64,000 nt of DNA from Allacma fusca (GCA_947179485.1 OX359249.1:47567415-47631414); one strand, 5' to 3'; shown: positions 39,901 through 50,453, counted from the first letter of the stretch. Notes: generated by a model not told the origin, from the sequence alone. Numbers and translations: made by a program.

Positions 39901-42900
39901 AGGAGTAGGAATCAACTACAAAATTACTTTAACCCGATGCGATGGCATGCACTCCATAGTTGACCATGTTATTTCATACCTCTACGCACTTTGCGTATGT
40001 GTGGCGTTATGTATTACAATACGAATTTTACGTTAAAGATATTTATTTTGTACAATTGTAGCAGGACAAATGTTCATACATGACAGGGACCCTGTAAGTT
40101 TTGTTATAAGAATATTCAGGAGCAGGAAGTTAGTCTGTAATTTTGAATCGTGAACGAAAGGTTTTGCTAGATGTATGTTCAGGAATTGTGTGCGTGCTGC
40201 GTAACGAAAATGGAACCTATTCGTATACAGAACTTACAAGGTAAAATAATCCTGGAGAGACGAGTCTTGCTGTAGTTTCCAATAGCCAAGTTGGCAAACC
40301 ATGGATAGATCTTGTGGTAATATGTATGCACTAGGATCCATATATACGTGTGTCTGCATATATACATAGATACATAGATATAGTTATAGTTTGTACACTT
40401 ATGTACGGCAGTGGAGCAATGTCACGGTGTTTATTTCTGATGTTCAGTCTGTGTAGCATTATATACATATGTGTATATACACTATAAGATTTGTCGTATT
40501 TCAATGTACTATTTCTATTCAACTACATAGTATTTGAGCACTTTCGTACATTTCACATGTCGAAGTATCGAACATGTATCGTGAAAACTATAAAGAGCAT
40601 CCAGTATTGATCATCGTACCTTTTACCATGCATAATACATTTAGTGTGGTCGATGAGTCCACAATTATTTGAGTGAAATATAGACTCAGCTAACGAGCGA
40701 AAGGAGCAGGTAAAGAAAGTCTTGAATACGTTCACCATGTGTATTCACCATGTGTATTCATTGCGCCTGGATAATGGAATGAGGGAAATTACTTGAGCAG
40801 ATTGGAATATTTATTGAGTATTTCAAATGAAATTTAGTTTTTTTTCCAGCCGAACAAATCACAAACTGGGTAACGGCAGTTTGTAGTTGATTAATTAAAT
40901 TTGTATTTGCCATGGCTTGTACAATATTACTTCGCAGAGTCTCACAAAATTATTTGGCTAAACCGCCGTCCATGTAGTATACTTACTGTATTTCAAGAAG
41001 AAAAAAATATTCGATGATGAGTGGTTGATCACACAGTTGTTGCCTATTCTTGACTGGATAACCTTGGCTTTAGCATTTACTAGTTTTATCACCCAGGCGG
41101 AATTTTGCAGTAGCGTTTTGTTGTAAATATACAAATGGATTATAGACACAAAAATCATGGAATTACATGTATAAAGTTGGAATCGTGTTCCCAAACTAAG
41201 CGAGGTTTTGAATCATGAACATGCGCTTTTGAAAAGTTGGAAAAGGAATGAAGTTGTGTGTAATATCATGTAATTTTTTTCTTTTAGCAAATATGCCTTA
41301 GTACAAGGCGTGTTATAAAGGAGGTTAGGAAAGGAAATTAATGCATGAGTGAAGGAATGAACAAGTACAGGGGTACGTACTTAAGGTGCAGAGAAGAGAG
41401 ATGGTTACGGATTTGACAGGGAATGTAGAGTGTACTATTCACAAGTTTGTTTCGGAAGGATCAAGTGTGCTACACATGTTTGCTTTGTTGATTCGATGAG
41501 TGATCGATGCTGACTACTGACTAATACAAGTAAGAAAGGCTTAACTATAATGTCTTTATGTTGTTACATAGCTATCGGAAGGACTTTGATTCCCCGGTAC
41601 TTCCGGAGTATCTTTGAGGGTGGTGTTACGGAACTGTCCTACAATATGAAGCACCCTAAGGAATCTTTCCACAATACCAGTATCACATTAGACTGTGACC
41701 AATGTACAATGATAACTGTGCATGGGAAACCAATGTTTACTCAGGTAAAATATATTAATGTTGCTAAATAACTCCTTAGGGAGTGACATGTTTTTGATAC
41801 AAATACAGAGATGACTGGAAATAATAATGGAATATTATGACTAATTAATGTCTTCTAGGTTTGTACGGAAGGTAGGTTGATATTAGAGTTCACTTTTGAC
41901 GATTTAATGAGAATGAAGTCGTGGCATTTTGCCGTCAGAGCAGCCCGGGAATTAGTTCTTAGGACTACCATTGCAATGCATGCTCAACAACAAGATCCAT
42001 CAAGTATGGTAGAGCAGCTCTCAAAAAATATAACCCGGCAGGGTCTAACGAATTCTACTCTCAACTACCTTAGGGTAAACTCGATCATTTCTAATTTTAT
42101 GATATACACAGACATTTACATTTAACTGATCCGTATTTCTATTTTATTCATTTTTTTAATATGAAAACAAATAATTCCGCTCGGATATTTTTAGCACTCA
42201 TGCAATATTTGGTAACGTCTGAATTTGTTGTACAAAATTGCAGCTTTGTGTAATACTGGAACCCATGCAAGAACTAATGTCAAGGCATAAAGCCTATGCG
42301 CTGTCCCCAAGAGATTGCCTAAAAACTACTTTGTTCCAAAAATGGCAAAGAATGGTTGCTCCACCTGGTAAGTTCAGTAAATATAGATATATTTTTAAAT
42401 CTCGATCTTTATCAACTTTGTTTCTTAATGTTTGTATTTCAAAAACGTGATCAAGTTTTCACGTTTATGAATTTGCAGTTTAGAATTTTTACTAAAAATT
42501 CAGTCTTTTACAATTCTCTGGGTTTCAAAATGAATGCATCGTACATCGGTACAGCGTGATTTTATGAACATTGAAATTATTTTCCATGTCAACCATGACG
42601 TTTTCAGTTAAATTAAAAGGAATTTGACACTATAAAGGTTCGCATATTCCCAGTATTCGTGATTTTACAATGCACTTTTTGATGCTGCGAGGTTTCTGTT
42701 TCTGATAAACTTCAATAAATGGAGATGTGTAAAACATTAAGAGGATATTTCGAATTACGAAGGATATTCGTCTAAAGTTCAATATCTACTTGCAAATAAA
42801 ACCCCCAAATTTCTGTTTTCATTCCGATTAGCCTGCAAGTAATCAGTGCGCGATGACTACTTGAATAAAGTTCGTTCATTATTTTGAATTCGTGAAGAAA

Positions 42901-43328
42901 TATGATGAAGTATTTATTTAATTTCTAATTTAAAAACAGAAACAGCAAGGCCACAATCTAAACGGCGTAAACGGAAAGGTTCGGCATCAAACTCGACGGG
43001 AAATTCGACAGGAGTAAATCCACCGGTAACCAACAAGAAGAGATCACCCGGTCCCAGTTTTTCCTTAGCATCCCAGGACGTGATGGTTGTAGGTGAACCG
43101 TCACTAATGGGTGGCGAATTCGGTGATGAAGACGAGCGGCTGATCACGCGACTGGAGAACAGTCAGTATGATGCAGCAGCTGCGTTGGACACTGAGCCAT
43201 TTGGTGCCGACTCCCCACTTCCTGGTGCTGGAGCAAATTCTTGGCCTCCTGCACAAGATAGACCGCCTCATGGGAACACTCCTACCTCTCAAGATAATGA
43301 TAAAAAATCCCCAGCAGTGAGCCAATAG
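9575..43328 (+). CDS. Chi: Chip / LIM-domain-binding protein (LDB family), whole gene
   Basis: Nuclear cofactor that dimerises and bridges LIM-homeodomain and LMO proteins, so coupling distant enhancers to promoters (family knowledge). Coding exons read from the sequence are 9575-9775, 10287-10726, 11281-11356 (or alternative 36405-36870), 37994-38190, 41572-41744, 41859-42074, 42244-42367 and 42940-43328. All introns are GT/AG. With one base removed from exon 2, the phases join throughout to give about 604 residues, or about 734 with the alternative exon; Drosophila Chip is about 577. Domain order: Pro/Gly/Ser-rich leader (1-238), LDB self-association domain (about 246-475), basic nuclear signal KRRKRK (about 483-488), LIM-interaction domain starting DVMVVGEPSLMGGEFGDEDE (about 522-561), and a short C-terminus ending in AVSQ. 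The family call is secure. The 5' end is less so, because ATG 9575 has a weak context and no upstream exon was identified. Confidence 0.95.
9776..10286 (+). other. Chip intron 1
   Basis: 511-base GT/AG intron between the two leader exons; AT-rich, nothing else seen. Confidence 0.8.
10287..10726 (+). CDS. Chi: Chip exon 2 (Pro/Gly-rich leader, apparent one-base frame offset)
   Basis: Acceptor TTTTAATTTTAG ends at 10286; donor CAG/GTACCT lies at 10726/10727. The exon enters in phase 0 and reads as a low-complexity Pro/Gly/Ser/Asn leader (SGGGGGYPTSGSVPAAGSPF ... GGPNNPNFNS). From about 10680 that frame turns into unlike sequence (TILTPPSLPRPNRI), while the frame one base later gives PPFSPHPHFQGQIAS, the same style, and ends in phase 1, as the next exon requires. 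The simplest reading is one surplus base in the run at about 10678-10682. If the base is real, the main frame stops shortly after exon 2. The exon itself is convincing; the exact sequence needs checking. Confidence 0.85.
10727..11280 (+). other. Chip intron 2
   Basis: 554-base GT/AG intron; AT-rich, nothing else seen. Confidence 0.75.
11281..11356 (+). CDS. Chi: Chip exon 3 (short leader exon, variant A)
   Basis: Acceptor TTTTTCAATAG ends at 11280; donor TCATGG/GTAAGA lies at 11356/11357. Only one frame is open across the 76 bases. It enters in phase 1 and leaves in phase 2, encoding GPHLPPVPANSTGMPGLMPD and a few more residues. The exit phase fits the exon at 37994 (GG + A gives Gly, then PMPIPRR). 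It shares both phases with the exon at 36405-36870, so the two can replace each other but cannot be joined in series. Confidence 0.8.
15507..15541. repeat. CT-rich microsatellite
   Basis: Interrupted CT repeat. Confidence 0.85.
16100..16125. repeat. (CT)n microsatellite
   Basis: Perfect CT repeat; a similar tract lies at 16270-16290. Confidence 0.95.
16640..16664. repeat. (GT)n microsatellite
   Basis: Perfect GT repeat of about 12 units. Confidence 0.95.
17806..17832. repeat. (AT)n microsatellite
   Basis: ATAT repeat with one interruption; another AT/GA tract lies at 16985-17030. Confidence 0.9.
19054..19117. repeat. (CT)n microsatellite
   Basis: Long CT repeat with two short interruptions. 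Confidence 0.95.
20276..20357. repeat. (CT)n microsatellite, about 80 bp
   Basis: Long CT repeat with a CTCGCTCG interruption near 20335. Confidence 0.97.
20725..20783. repeat. (GA)n microsatellite
   Basis: Interrupted GA repeat, followed by a (GAT)n tract at 20822-20861. Confidence 0.92.
21470..21521. repeat. (GA)n microsatellite
   Basis: Perfect GA repeat of about 26 units, complementary in the transcript to the CT tract at 20276-20357. Confidence 0.97.
22381..22453. repeat. (GTA/GTC)n trinucleotide array
   Basis: Interrupted GTAGTAGTC units. Confidence 0.9.
22874..22931. repeat. (GT)n microsatellite
   Basis: About 58 bp of GT with a GTAT-rich lead-in. Confidence 0.97.
23701..23726. repeat. 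(CT)n microsatellite
   Basis: CT repeat with one interruption. Confidence 0.9.
28313..28336. repeat. (GT)n microsatellite
   Basis: Perfect GT repeat. Confidence 0.92.
30263..30372. repeat. (CA)n then (CT)n microsatellites
   Basis: CA-rich tract at 30263-30309 and CT tract at 30343-30372, separated by about 33 bases. Confidence 0.92.
31020..31107. repeat. (CT)n microsatellites
   Basis: Short CT tract at 31020-31034 and a longer perfect tract at 31064-31107. A further one lies at 31446-31469. Confidence 0.95.
33167..33193. repeat. (GA)n microsatellite
   Basis: Perfect GA repeat directly after a GC-rich patch. Confidence 0.95.
33501..33624. repeat. (GA)n microsatellite, about 120 bp
   Basis: Longest GA tract in the window, nearly perfect to about 33585 then interrupted. 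Confidence 0.97.
33755..33790. repeat. (GGTC)n short tandem repeat
   Basis: GGTCGGTT/GGTC units in tandem, unusual beside the prevailing dinucleotide repeats. Confidence 0.9.
33905..33965. repeat. (GAGT)n/(GA)n microsatellite
   Basis: GAGT units grading into GA and GAGC units. Confidence 0.93.
34310..34393. repeat. (ACT)n trinucleotide array
   Basis: ACT/CTA repeat of about 84 bp with interruptions. Confidence 0.93.
35599..35634. repeat. (GAA)n/(GA)n microsatellite
   Basis: GAA units followed by a perfect GA tract, about 0.7 kb before alternative exon B. Confidence 0.95.
36405..36870 (+). CDS. Chi: Chip alternative exon B (Pro/Gly/Met-rich)
   Basis: The open frame is rich in Pro, Gly and Met, with a Cys-rich patch (PPPCSCAACCGNSDPWGG), and ends ...INGPPGNFY at an ATAG/GTGGTT donor (36870/36871). 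It leaves in phase 2, which joins in frame to the exon at 37994 (AG + A gives Arg, then PMPIPRR). The frame is open from 36326 with no early ATG, and stops lie at 36317 and 36323. An acceptor (TTCGACTTCAAATCAG) ends at 36404 and would give entry phase 1, as exon 3 has. If the exon is instead a first exon, the first in-frame ATG is at 36599, preceded by a 9-codon reading frame at 36502-36528 in another frame. Coding status is likely; internal versus first exon is unresolved. Confidence 0.7.
36871..37993 (+). other. Chip intron between exon B and exon 4
   Basis: 1.1 kb GT/AG intron with an AT microsatellite at 37102-37122; nothing else seen. Confidence 0.7.
37994..38190 (+). CDS. Chi: Chip exon 4 (start of LDB self-association domain)
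   Basis: Acceptor TCTTTTGAAATAG ends at 37993; strong donor ATACA/GTAAGT at 38190/38191; phases 2 in, 1 out. It encodes PRRAAPYFGQPDYRIYELNK, then KRLQQRTEESDNLWWDAF and FFEDDATLTLTFCLEDG, the most conserved N-terminal block of LDB/Chip proteins. Both leader variants splice to this exon. The ATG at 37998 could start a short form lacking the leader, as vertebrate LDB1 short forms do, but nothing here shows that it is used. Confidence 0.96.
38191..41571 (+). other. Chip intron 4
   Basis: 3.4 kb GT/AG intron. It contains the hAT-like element at 38418-39376 and a 13-base tandem duplication near 40734-40760 (CACCATGTGTATT). No other gene was seen. Confidence 0.8.
38418..39376. mobile_element. hAT-like non-autonomous DNA transposon
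   Basis: The ends are 11-base perfect terminal inverted repeats CAAAGGTGTCC, a sequence typical of hAT termini. They are flanked by imperfect 8-base direct repeats (GTTCAAAC at 38410-38417, CTTTAAAC at 39377-39384; 6 of 8 match), the target-site size of hAT. Near the left end the word CTAGCCTATAT occurs twice, as subterminal repeats of hAT elements often do. No transposase frame is present in the 959 bp, so it would move only with help from an autonomous relative. The decayed target-site copies suggest an old insertion. Confidence 0.6.
41572..41744 (+). CDS. Chi: Chip exon 5 (LDB domain)
   Basis: Acceptor TTGTTACATAG ends at 41571; donor CAG/GTAAAA at 41744/41745; phases 1 in, 0 out. It encodes (T)IGRTLIPRYFRSIFEGGV, then KHPKESFHNTSITLDCDQCT and HGKPMFTQ, matching the middle of the LDB domain. 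Junction codon TAC A/CT restores KRYTIGRTL, identical in order to the family. Confidence 0.96.
41859..42074 (+). CDS. Chi: Chip exon 6 (LDB domain)
   Basis: Acceptor GTCTTCTAG ends at 41858; donor AGG/GTAAAC at 42074/42075; phase 0 at both ends, 72 codons. It encodes VCTEGRLILEFTFDDLMRMK, then WHFAVRAARELVLR and SKNITRQGLTNSTLNYLR. This corresponds to VCVEGRLYLEFMFDD...NSTLNYLR of vertebrate LDB1. The flanking introns are short (114 and 169 bases). Confidence 0.96.
42244..42367 (+). CDS. Chi: Chip exon 7 (end of LDB domain)
   Basis: Acceptor CAAAATTGCAG ends at 42243; donor CACCTG/GTAAGT at 42367/42368; phases 0 in, 1 out. It encodes LCVILEPMQELMSRHKAYAL and then RDCLKTTLFQKWQRMVAPP, nearly invariant in the family. 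KAYAL and the terminal Gly resemble insect Chip more than vertebrate LDB1 (KTYSL). Confidence 0.96.
42368..42939 (+). other. Chip intron 7
   Basis: 572-base GT/AG intron; AT-rich, nothing else seen. Confidence 0.85.
42940..43328 (+). CDS. Chi: Chip exon 8 (nuclear signal, LIM-interaction domain, stop)
   Basis: Acceptor TTTAAAAACAG ends at 42939; the exon enters in phase 1 and ends at TAG 43326-43328. It encodes the basic signal SKRRKRKGS, a Ser/Asn/Thr linker with KKRSPGPSFSLASQ, then the LIM-interaction domain DVMVVGEPSLMGGEFGDEDE followed by RLITRLENSQYDAAAALDTE, which binds LIM domains of LIM-HD and LMO proteins. The tail is Pro-rich and ends in SPAVSQ, echoing the SQASQ terminus of LDB1. 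Confidence 0.96.
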
Positions 43329-43433
43329 GACAGTTCAGTCAAAAATGTAAAAAAAAATTTTTTGACTAAAATTTTACCATTATTACAAAAAAAATTGGTG
43401 AAAAGGGAGAAATCAATTGTTGTCAAACAAAAC

Positions 43434-43439
43434 AATAAA
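43434..43439 (+). terminator. Candidate poly(A) signal of Chip
   Basis: AATAAA lies 106 bases after the Chip stop codon, in an A-rich stretch. LDB genes often have long 3' UTRs, so a later site may also be used. No cleavage site can be placed from sequence alone. Confidence 0.35.
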
Positions 43440-46400
43440 CCACAAACAACACCACACGACACATATACACCTATACACACAAGTGAAATCCGTTGATAAT
43501 TTGAAAAGAAAAGAAACCATTGAGTTTATATAGGAATTAACGGTTTAAAATAATGCATAAGAGTAATGTTGTTCTAAATTAGTCCAAAAATATCAATAAT
43601 TATTAAATTATTATCTACTTACAGCGTATTTATAGGTATAATTCTGTATAAGAAAGTATGATCAAATTTAATTTGATATATTATATAAGGGATTCATAAA
43701 AATGTGTTGGGTCTCATGGAAAGTATCTCAATTTTTATTACTATTATTTTTTTGTTGTGTCAATTATTCAAAATCCACGTAATTGTAGCCAAAACAAGAA
43801 AGTATTCAGTGATTAACATATATTAAATGTATTGTTTGTAATTGATAGGATGTGAAAGATGAAATTTTTCATATTTACGTATTCATACGATGATCACTGG
43901 TAAGACGAGGAAGAGAGCAGGAGAAACTACTTATACGCTATTCAATGTGAAAGTCCTGACATTCAGATATTCAGATGCTTGAAAAACAAAAAAACAGCAA
44001 ACGTACACGAACAATTCAAGAAAGCCCAAAAAACTTTTTACACTATTTATTATATACCTGTTAAATTCAAACATGATTCACAACAGCAGCCGTCAGTAGT
44101 ACACCTTAAATTGGAATAAGTGAAAATATCATCGTCACCAGACTATCTAAAAACCCTGTCTCCACACACTACTCGAGTACATTCAATAACAAATGTTCTA
44201 CAAGATACAGAAAGTTGGTGAATATGACTGTATCTTGCATATATTATTATTATCGTTACTTTGTAATGTTGGTGGAATTTGTTCCGTTTTGTTTTTTTCG
44301 AGGAAAAAAGGAAAAAAACTACTTTACCATGTGCATAATATTTGGTAATAATAAGAATCTAATACTATCTCTAACGTTTGTGTTATTGTTATTATTGTAT
44401 CTTCTGCGGTTTATCATACCTGTTTATGTATCTATGTTGACGTCATCGTAAGAAATGTGCAGAATGTTCTGTAAAACATTTTACCTTCTACAGTACTTTA
44501 GGAAAATACCAGAAACTTGATTTTTCCCCTGTTTTTTGGAAAGCATATTGAACAAAAACAATCAAAGCATTGCTTTGAGAAAATACAAGTGCGCAATCTA
44601 CAACGTATTGTAACAACGTATTAATGATTGAAAAGTAGTGACTTGGTGTGGATTTGTCGAATCGTCACAGATTTTATTTTGATGATAATTTTTTATGATC
44701 AGAATACGGTTTTTGTGTTTAAGTTATGAGTACATAGCGAGTTATTTTGTTGTTGTAATTTTTTACTTTTAAGTTTGTTGACCACAGGAATGAATCATTT
44801 ATGATTAATAAGACAATACATGGTAAATTCATTTATTTGGTTTTTGCAAGCAGATTTTCTATGAGTGAGTTGTTGCAACAGTCATGTTGAAGCTGTGTTT
44901 TCGGAAAGGGAATTCTATGGCATTAACTGAGGAACTTTTCCATTTGTTAAAAATTTGATTTGATTATGTTTTGTGTAGGCAGGTATTATAGCAGGTGTTG
45001 GTTGGTTGAAATGCAGCACATAGTCAGGTAATTTTCAGTTCTGAAAAATACTACGAATTTTTGGTGTCACCATTTTATGTTCATATTCTGGAGATTCAAA
45101 TATAATTACTATCGTGAGGTACACTCTGAGGGCTGTAATTACATGGCAGTCATTGACTGCAGGGATTACTTATTTCAGAAAGTACACTACATATCTTTTA
45201 TATTAGCGACGTCGTCTACTCCTGTGAAATCACCTTAAATTATTAATAGGAATATACACGAATTGCTTACGCGAATTCAGATTTCCAATCAATGAATGTA
45301 TCTCCTGCTTTCACTTCAAAATTTCAAAGTAATGCTGAGATTATTGTTTTTTTGAGGCGGCATCCATACATAGTACTGCTCCTATAATTTTATTACTGGA
45401 AGTATTGTTACTATTTGTTAGTCATTTTGATCTTGTGCTTTCATCAATCCATTTGTCATCGTTTACTTCGCTTTTTATTGGAAACAAAAAACCGTTATCA
45501 CCACCAGAGTTCCGATATTCCCAATGGTGAAAAATTAAGACTAGTAGATTTATATATGCGGTATGATACACGAAGTTCAACATTAATCTCAACAGAAGGA
45601 GCAACACATTTTATTTTCGCGAAAGTTACGCAAGGCTTAGAATTGTATAAAAATACCCTAAGAGCAACCTATAAGTATTTATGCAACCAGCAATTATTTA
45701 ATATATACTTATATATTGAGTAAATACAAATACCTACCGCGTAACAGTTATGTTTGATCCATGTCGAACTGCTTTCTTCCAATGGATTGAATTGGCGGAA
45801 GGCCAAGAAGTAATTCCTGTGTGTTTAAATGTGTACAGAACTGAAGTGTGTCAATTAGTTATTACTGTACTTGGTTTGTCGGAAAAATCCCGTGTGTAAA
45901 TCTGATGCAATGGACTCCAGAGGCTAACACTGTTTATGTAAACAAAACAGGACCTGTTGTCTCATATAGACCCCTCAAACACACATAGGGATGATCTGAC
46001 AATTTTTTCTATTTTTTAGTTTCACCCATGGTTTCCTTTATTGTTCTGTTGCATTAGGAATCAAAATACTACATTAGGGATTATTTCAGAGTATCCTGTG
46101 CTACGATTAAGACATTAATCTGGAAAAAATTGGAAATACAATCAATTGGACATCAACAGAGATCTCAGCCGTGCGCCTGCTTACTACCAATACTTGCGAA
46201 AACAACGAGTATTTTATAGCGTAGTGAATTGTCCGCATTTTCACGAAATATTTGCAACCATGAATGTTACTTTGATAATTCTTCCTTAAATTCTATCCTC
46301 CGTTGCATCAGATAATTCACAACTCACTTGAATTGGTTGAAGTCCTATTGTCACATTTTAACATGACATCATTTTTTATGCTTACTTGAGTACTTAAAGG

Positions 46401-49400
46401 ATCGATTACCGTAAGGGCTTAGTGAGAATGCATGCATAGAACAATGTCGATAATCAGGTAATTATATAAACACATTTGACTTTACAGTCCCCTTTGTTAA
46501 AATCGAGCGTAGTGGAAACGGAATATACCGTCAGAGTTTGTGAACAATTTCTGATCTTATTATACAGGAACAAGTAGGACAATTCAAAATACTCTTCGTC
46601 GTCCTTCTTCTGGAATGTCAAATGGAATATCAAAGATTAACGAGTGACTTTTAGTAATATATACTAATCACTGCAGTCTAAATAAAAATACCATTTAATA
46701 CCTACCTGCGACTGCATTTAGCTTTAAAATGTTTGCTCAAAATATACTGTATTTCGCCTTTCCATGTAATTTCTAATGGCTACAAAGCATTAATCTAAAG
46801 ATGCTCCCATCCGGAACCTGCCTCTTTCCATAGCCCGAGAATCTGCCCTTATCCACAACGCAAAAAGCTTACGGACGCACGGACACTTCAATTCTGAATA
46901 AATCTTCACAGATGACATTACAAGATTTTAAATCCTCCAAATACTTGCGTTTACCACGAGCTCTTCATAGTGTCCCTATTTTCGTCTATTGTAGACATTC
47001 AAATAGAAAGCATAAAAATTTTATATTCCAAAAATGTATACTTTTGCATTAATTGATGTTCGACTTGTGTGAGAAAGAAGGACAGCATCCATCCAACGCA
47101 GACCGAGATTTATTTTTATTTTGCTACATCTGAGGAATCAATCCCAGAATCGCGTTCATTTTGTAATACATAGCTACATAAATTCAGTTTGCACAATTCA
47201 GCTAATATGAAATTGTCGATTATTCTCCTCTGACAAGTTACTTCCAAAAAACATTGCTTTCAAGTAAGAAAGTGAAGACCTAAAGACCAATACACGAAAT
47301 ATATCTTTCCCTCAAAATCCTTTAAAATCCGACACGAAAATCCAGAAAACAAGACCTCCTAGAAAACGCTGTTCTGATTACCAGCTTCATAAAAGATTAA
47401 GTAAACATATTTAAAAAAACTAATTAATTCCAAATTCTCATAAATCTTCACATTCCAGACGTGCTCCGGAACCTCTATGAAAGTCTTAGCTAACATATGG
47501 AAGTAACCGTACAGCATTAAAACCAGTACAATTTGTACGTAAAGCAAATGAAAACATTTTACAAGTAATATCATGCATCCTTTACTCTAAACTCCTTAAC
47601 AGACATTTTTTACATCCAGCTGAATATCATTTGATGCAATTTCATATTTTTGGCTGTCTATGACCTAATTTCATAAATATTTTGTCAAAATTTAAATTTC
47701 ATTCCTGAAAATAAATTGAGACAAGTGCATGCGCTGCCTGCTGTCCCTTTCCAGATAATTTGTAAGTAGGTGAGACGATATCCCCCTACTCTGGAAGTTC
47801 TACCTGAGATAATATTTGCTAGAGGTGTGATGCAAACCGGCACACGTCCATTTTTAAAATTTTACAGCCCAAAAGAAAAACGTAGTATTAGTTGCACTGA
47901 ATTGCACCATTATTATAAAATGATTGGCCGAATTATTGAACCCCCTTTCCGGTCACCTTAGACCTCTAGAATTGTATCCATGAATGACCCCTTGCCTTAG
48001 AATATAACTTATTTTGAATTCAACGAATTCCGCAAAAAATGCACATCAAGGTTTCCATCTCACCCCCTCGATTAAAGATTGTTACATCGCTCCAGGTACT
48101 GGAATACTCCTGAGCTCTACTGGGCTGATATTACCAACAAGTCAAATCCAAATGATAATAATTATTGATTTTACACTAGCCATTAACTCATTTCCTGGAA
48201 ACAAGACTTACTTACAAAAATTGTTATCATGAGATTTCATTTATTTACTAACATTCAGGTAGGCCTAATAGTTAGTCCCATCATCTCACACTACTTCTTA
48301 CAACTCCCCTTACATTTCAATTGATTCCAGTTATTATGACTATAACCATTTTTCTTATTTGACTGCCGTCACTTCAACCAAAAAATAGAAGCACATCCGG
48401 TTATTCAAGGCTTGATTTACGGGCTAAATCAACCCCAATCTAGCCTATCCAGGGTAACATTTTACAGCCATGTGATAAAAAAAACTAAGATTGCCCCATA
48501 AAAAGCCCATCCTTTTATTTTAATGTTTGTGGCCAGGGTAAAAATACTTTCATTAATCTCCCCCCCCCCATGAGGTTATTTTTTTCCTAAACAGTCCCTC
48601 TGATGACATTTTTAAGGTACAATATTCAGCTCCCCCTACTACTATTCTACATCCACTTTTTAATTTCTAAATGTGACAATATCACCAGCCCATCTGCTGA
48701 CTTGGTCTCTTGACATTGACAAGAAAAACGATTTGATTTTTTGACAAGGGGAGAAGCTTTCTCGTGAGCGGTTGCATGAGCTACCCGCGAGACCGCTCGA
48801 GACGCATGGGGACACATGTTGCTCCTAGTCCACCATAGCGGTCGTTCGTTACTCCTGTCTTTCCTCGCATACCTGTGTGTGTGTGTGTGTGTGTGTGGAA
48901 CAACAGCATTTCCACAAAATCTGACCTTACGAGTTTCAGGCATAAGTATGTGTATACCTATATGCACACAATCAGTTATAACTCTCATCTGATGCTGTAT
49001 GAATGCACGTGTGTGGAGAGGGATGCTGATGCTGTCCTACCTGTGCCTTCTGCCTATGTACTTATGTGTGTGTGAGAGAGTTACAAACCTCCTGCCCCTT
49101 TAGCACAACAAAACCCTCAGCTCCCTTTCACAGCTTCTCTTCATGCAGGTTTCAATAATATAATAAAAGGAAAGGTATGGACGACGCTGTATGAAGGAAG
49201 GAGTGCTCTCTCCATAAGTACACTCTGTCCCAACAATCTCTTACCTGTAATTATGAGTCCCATTGGAAGGTAGTAATTAATGGGATTAATTCCAACCCGG
49301 GACTTCCTCATGTCCTCAAGAGCAACTATGAGTGATTCCCGGGACCGAAGGGCCCTGACAATAGGGAATTGGGTCCTAGGAATGTGATGGAGTAGCGGAG

Positions 49401-49494
49401 TATGAGCCTATGAGGAAGGGACGGTTAGTCGCTCCTGTGCAATGGGACGGAGCGGCCCAGGACCTCATTGTTGTGCTGTTGAGTGTAGTTAGAG

Positions 49495-49520
49495 AGGAGG
49501 GAGGGAGGGAGGGAGGGAGG
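49495..49520. repeat. (GGGA)n tandem repeat upstream of loco
   Basis: Five to six GGGA units about 0.54 kb before the loco start codon. A purine tract of this kind may be part of the promoter region, but no function is shown. Confidence 0.85.
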
Positions 49521-49863
49521 AACGTAATTCCTCACCCTCAGTCCTCATCTTCCTCTCTGCTCTTCAATACCTGTACGTCTCACTGTTCAAGGAATATTGG
49601 ACGGACTGTCAACGTCAAAGTGTGTAATTCCGATCATTTTTAGCATACTTTCGTACACTCAGTCACTCACTCACTCTCCTCAAATATAGGCTGGAAGAGG
49701 TAAGAAGGGGTTGGAGAGCTCCTCTCATCACAATATTAAATCAAAACGTATTTTGTTATTGTAAGTGTCTTGTCTTGTAATAGTTATTGTTGTTCGGAGT
49801 GTTCTTGGAACGAAAGCTATGAAGACAGTGTTGTGAGGGGACCGTTGCCATTTATTTATTAAG

Positions 49864-49869
49864 TCAGTT
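49864..49869 (+). promoter_or_regulatory. Possible initiator element of loco
   Basis: TCAGTT matches the arthropod initiator consensus and lies about 195 bases before the start codon. A second TCAGTG lies at 49899. No TATA box or clear downstream promoter element accompanies either, and the motif is short, so this is weak. Confidence 0.2.
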
Positions 49870-49960
49870 TGGTTTTTTAAATAGTTTTGAATATTATTTC
49901 AGTGTTGAGGAAAGTTAGTCGGGTCGGGTGAGAATTTCTGTGGAATTGAGGAGCAACACC

Positions 49961-50008
49961 ATGTGTGTGGACGGAAAAATTGACAGAGTGAGGACAGTGA
50001 CTACTTGA
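49961..50008 (+). other. Upstream open reading frame in the loco leader
   Basis: ATG in a good context (ACACC before it, T after) opens a 15-codon frame, MCVDGKIDRVRTVTT, closed by TGA 52 bases before the loco start. If the transcript begins upstream of 49961 this short frame would be met first and could dampen translation. Confidence 0.4.
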
Positions 50009-50060
50009 GAAGTTGAGGAACAGTGACCGGGAGTCTTGTGGTGGTTGTGAGGTTTTGAGA

Positions 50061-50453
50061 ATGGAGCTGCCCAACACGCCGTCCCCAGCCTCTGGACATG
50101 TTCTCCGACGACGGAAAAAACGCTCCACACCAACGAATAATGCTCCCGGGTCTTCCCTCAGTGGTTTGAATCGGAGTAGTATTCGGGTGGTGGAATTGGT
50201 CCGAGGGACGATGGGCTTTGGCTTTACCATCTCGGGTCAGAAGCCCTGTCTCCTCCGGTGTATTGTGGAAGGAAGCCCGGCAGAGAAAGCATGCCTTCGA
50301 CCGGGCAACTGCCTGGTGGGTGTCAATGGGAAGGATGTCTCACATCTGGCCCATGATGATGTGGTTCGGCTCATTGGGTCCTGCAATTCACTCTTACGAC
50401 TTCATGTGGCGGATTCGTATTTCAGTGAGAGCTCGGATGACGAGTCCTTCCAG
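50061..50453 (+). CDS. loco: loco exon 1 coding part (PDZ domain)
   Basis: ATG 50061 has A at -3 and G at +4, a good start context, and is the first ATG of its frame. It encodes MELPNTPSP, a basic run LRRRKKRS, then the PDZ domain: VVELVRGTMGFGFTISGQKP, EGSPAEKACLRPGNCLVGVN and HDDVVRLIGSCNSLLRLHVA, closely following RGS12 (VEVTRGRAGYGFTLSGQAP...). It ends ESSDDESFQ at a CAG/GTAGTC donor, phase 0. Confidence 0.93.

Larger units (their letters stand above)
43329..49860. other. Chip 3' UTR and intergenic region
   Basis: 6.5 kb without a supported gene. The first part presumably contains the Chip 3' UTR. A GT microsatellite lies at 48874-48898 and a (GGGA)n tract at 49495-49520. From about 49.4 kb the sequence becomes more GC- and purine-rich, consistent with the approach to the loco promoter. 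Open frames here are short and unrecognised. Confidence 0.6.
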
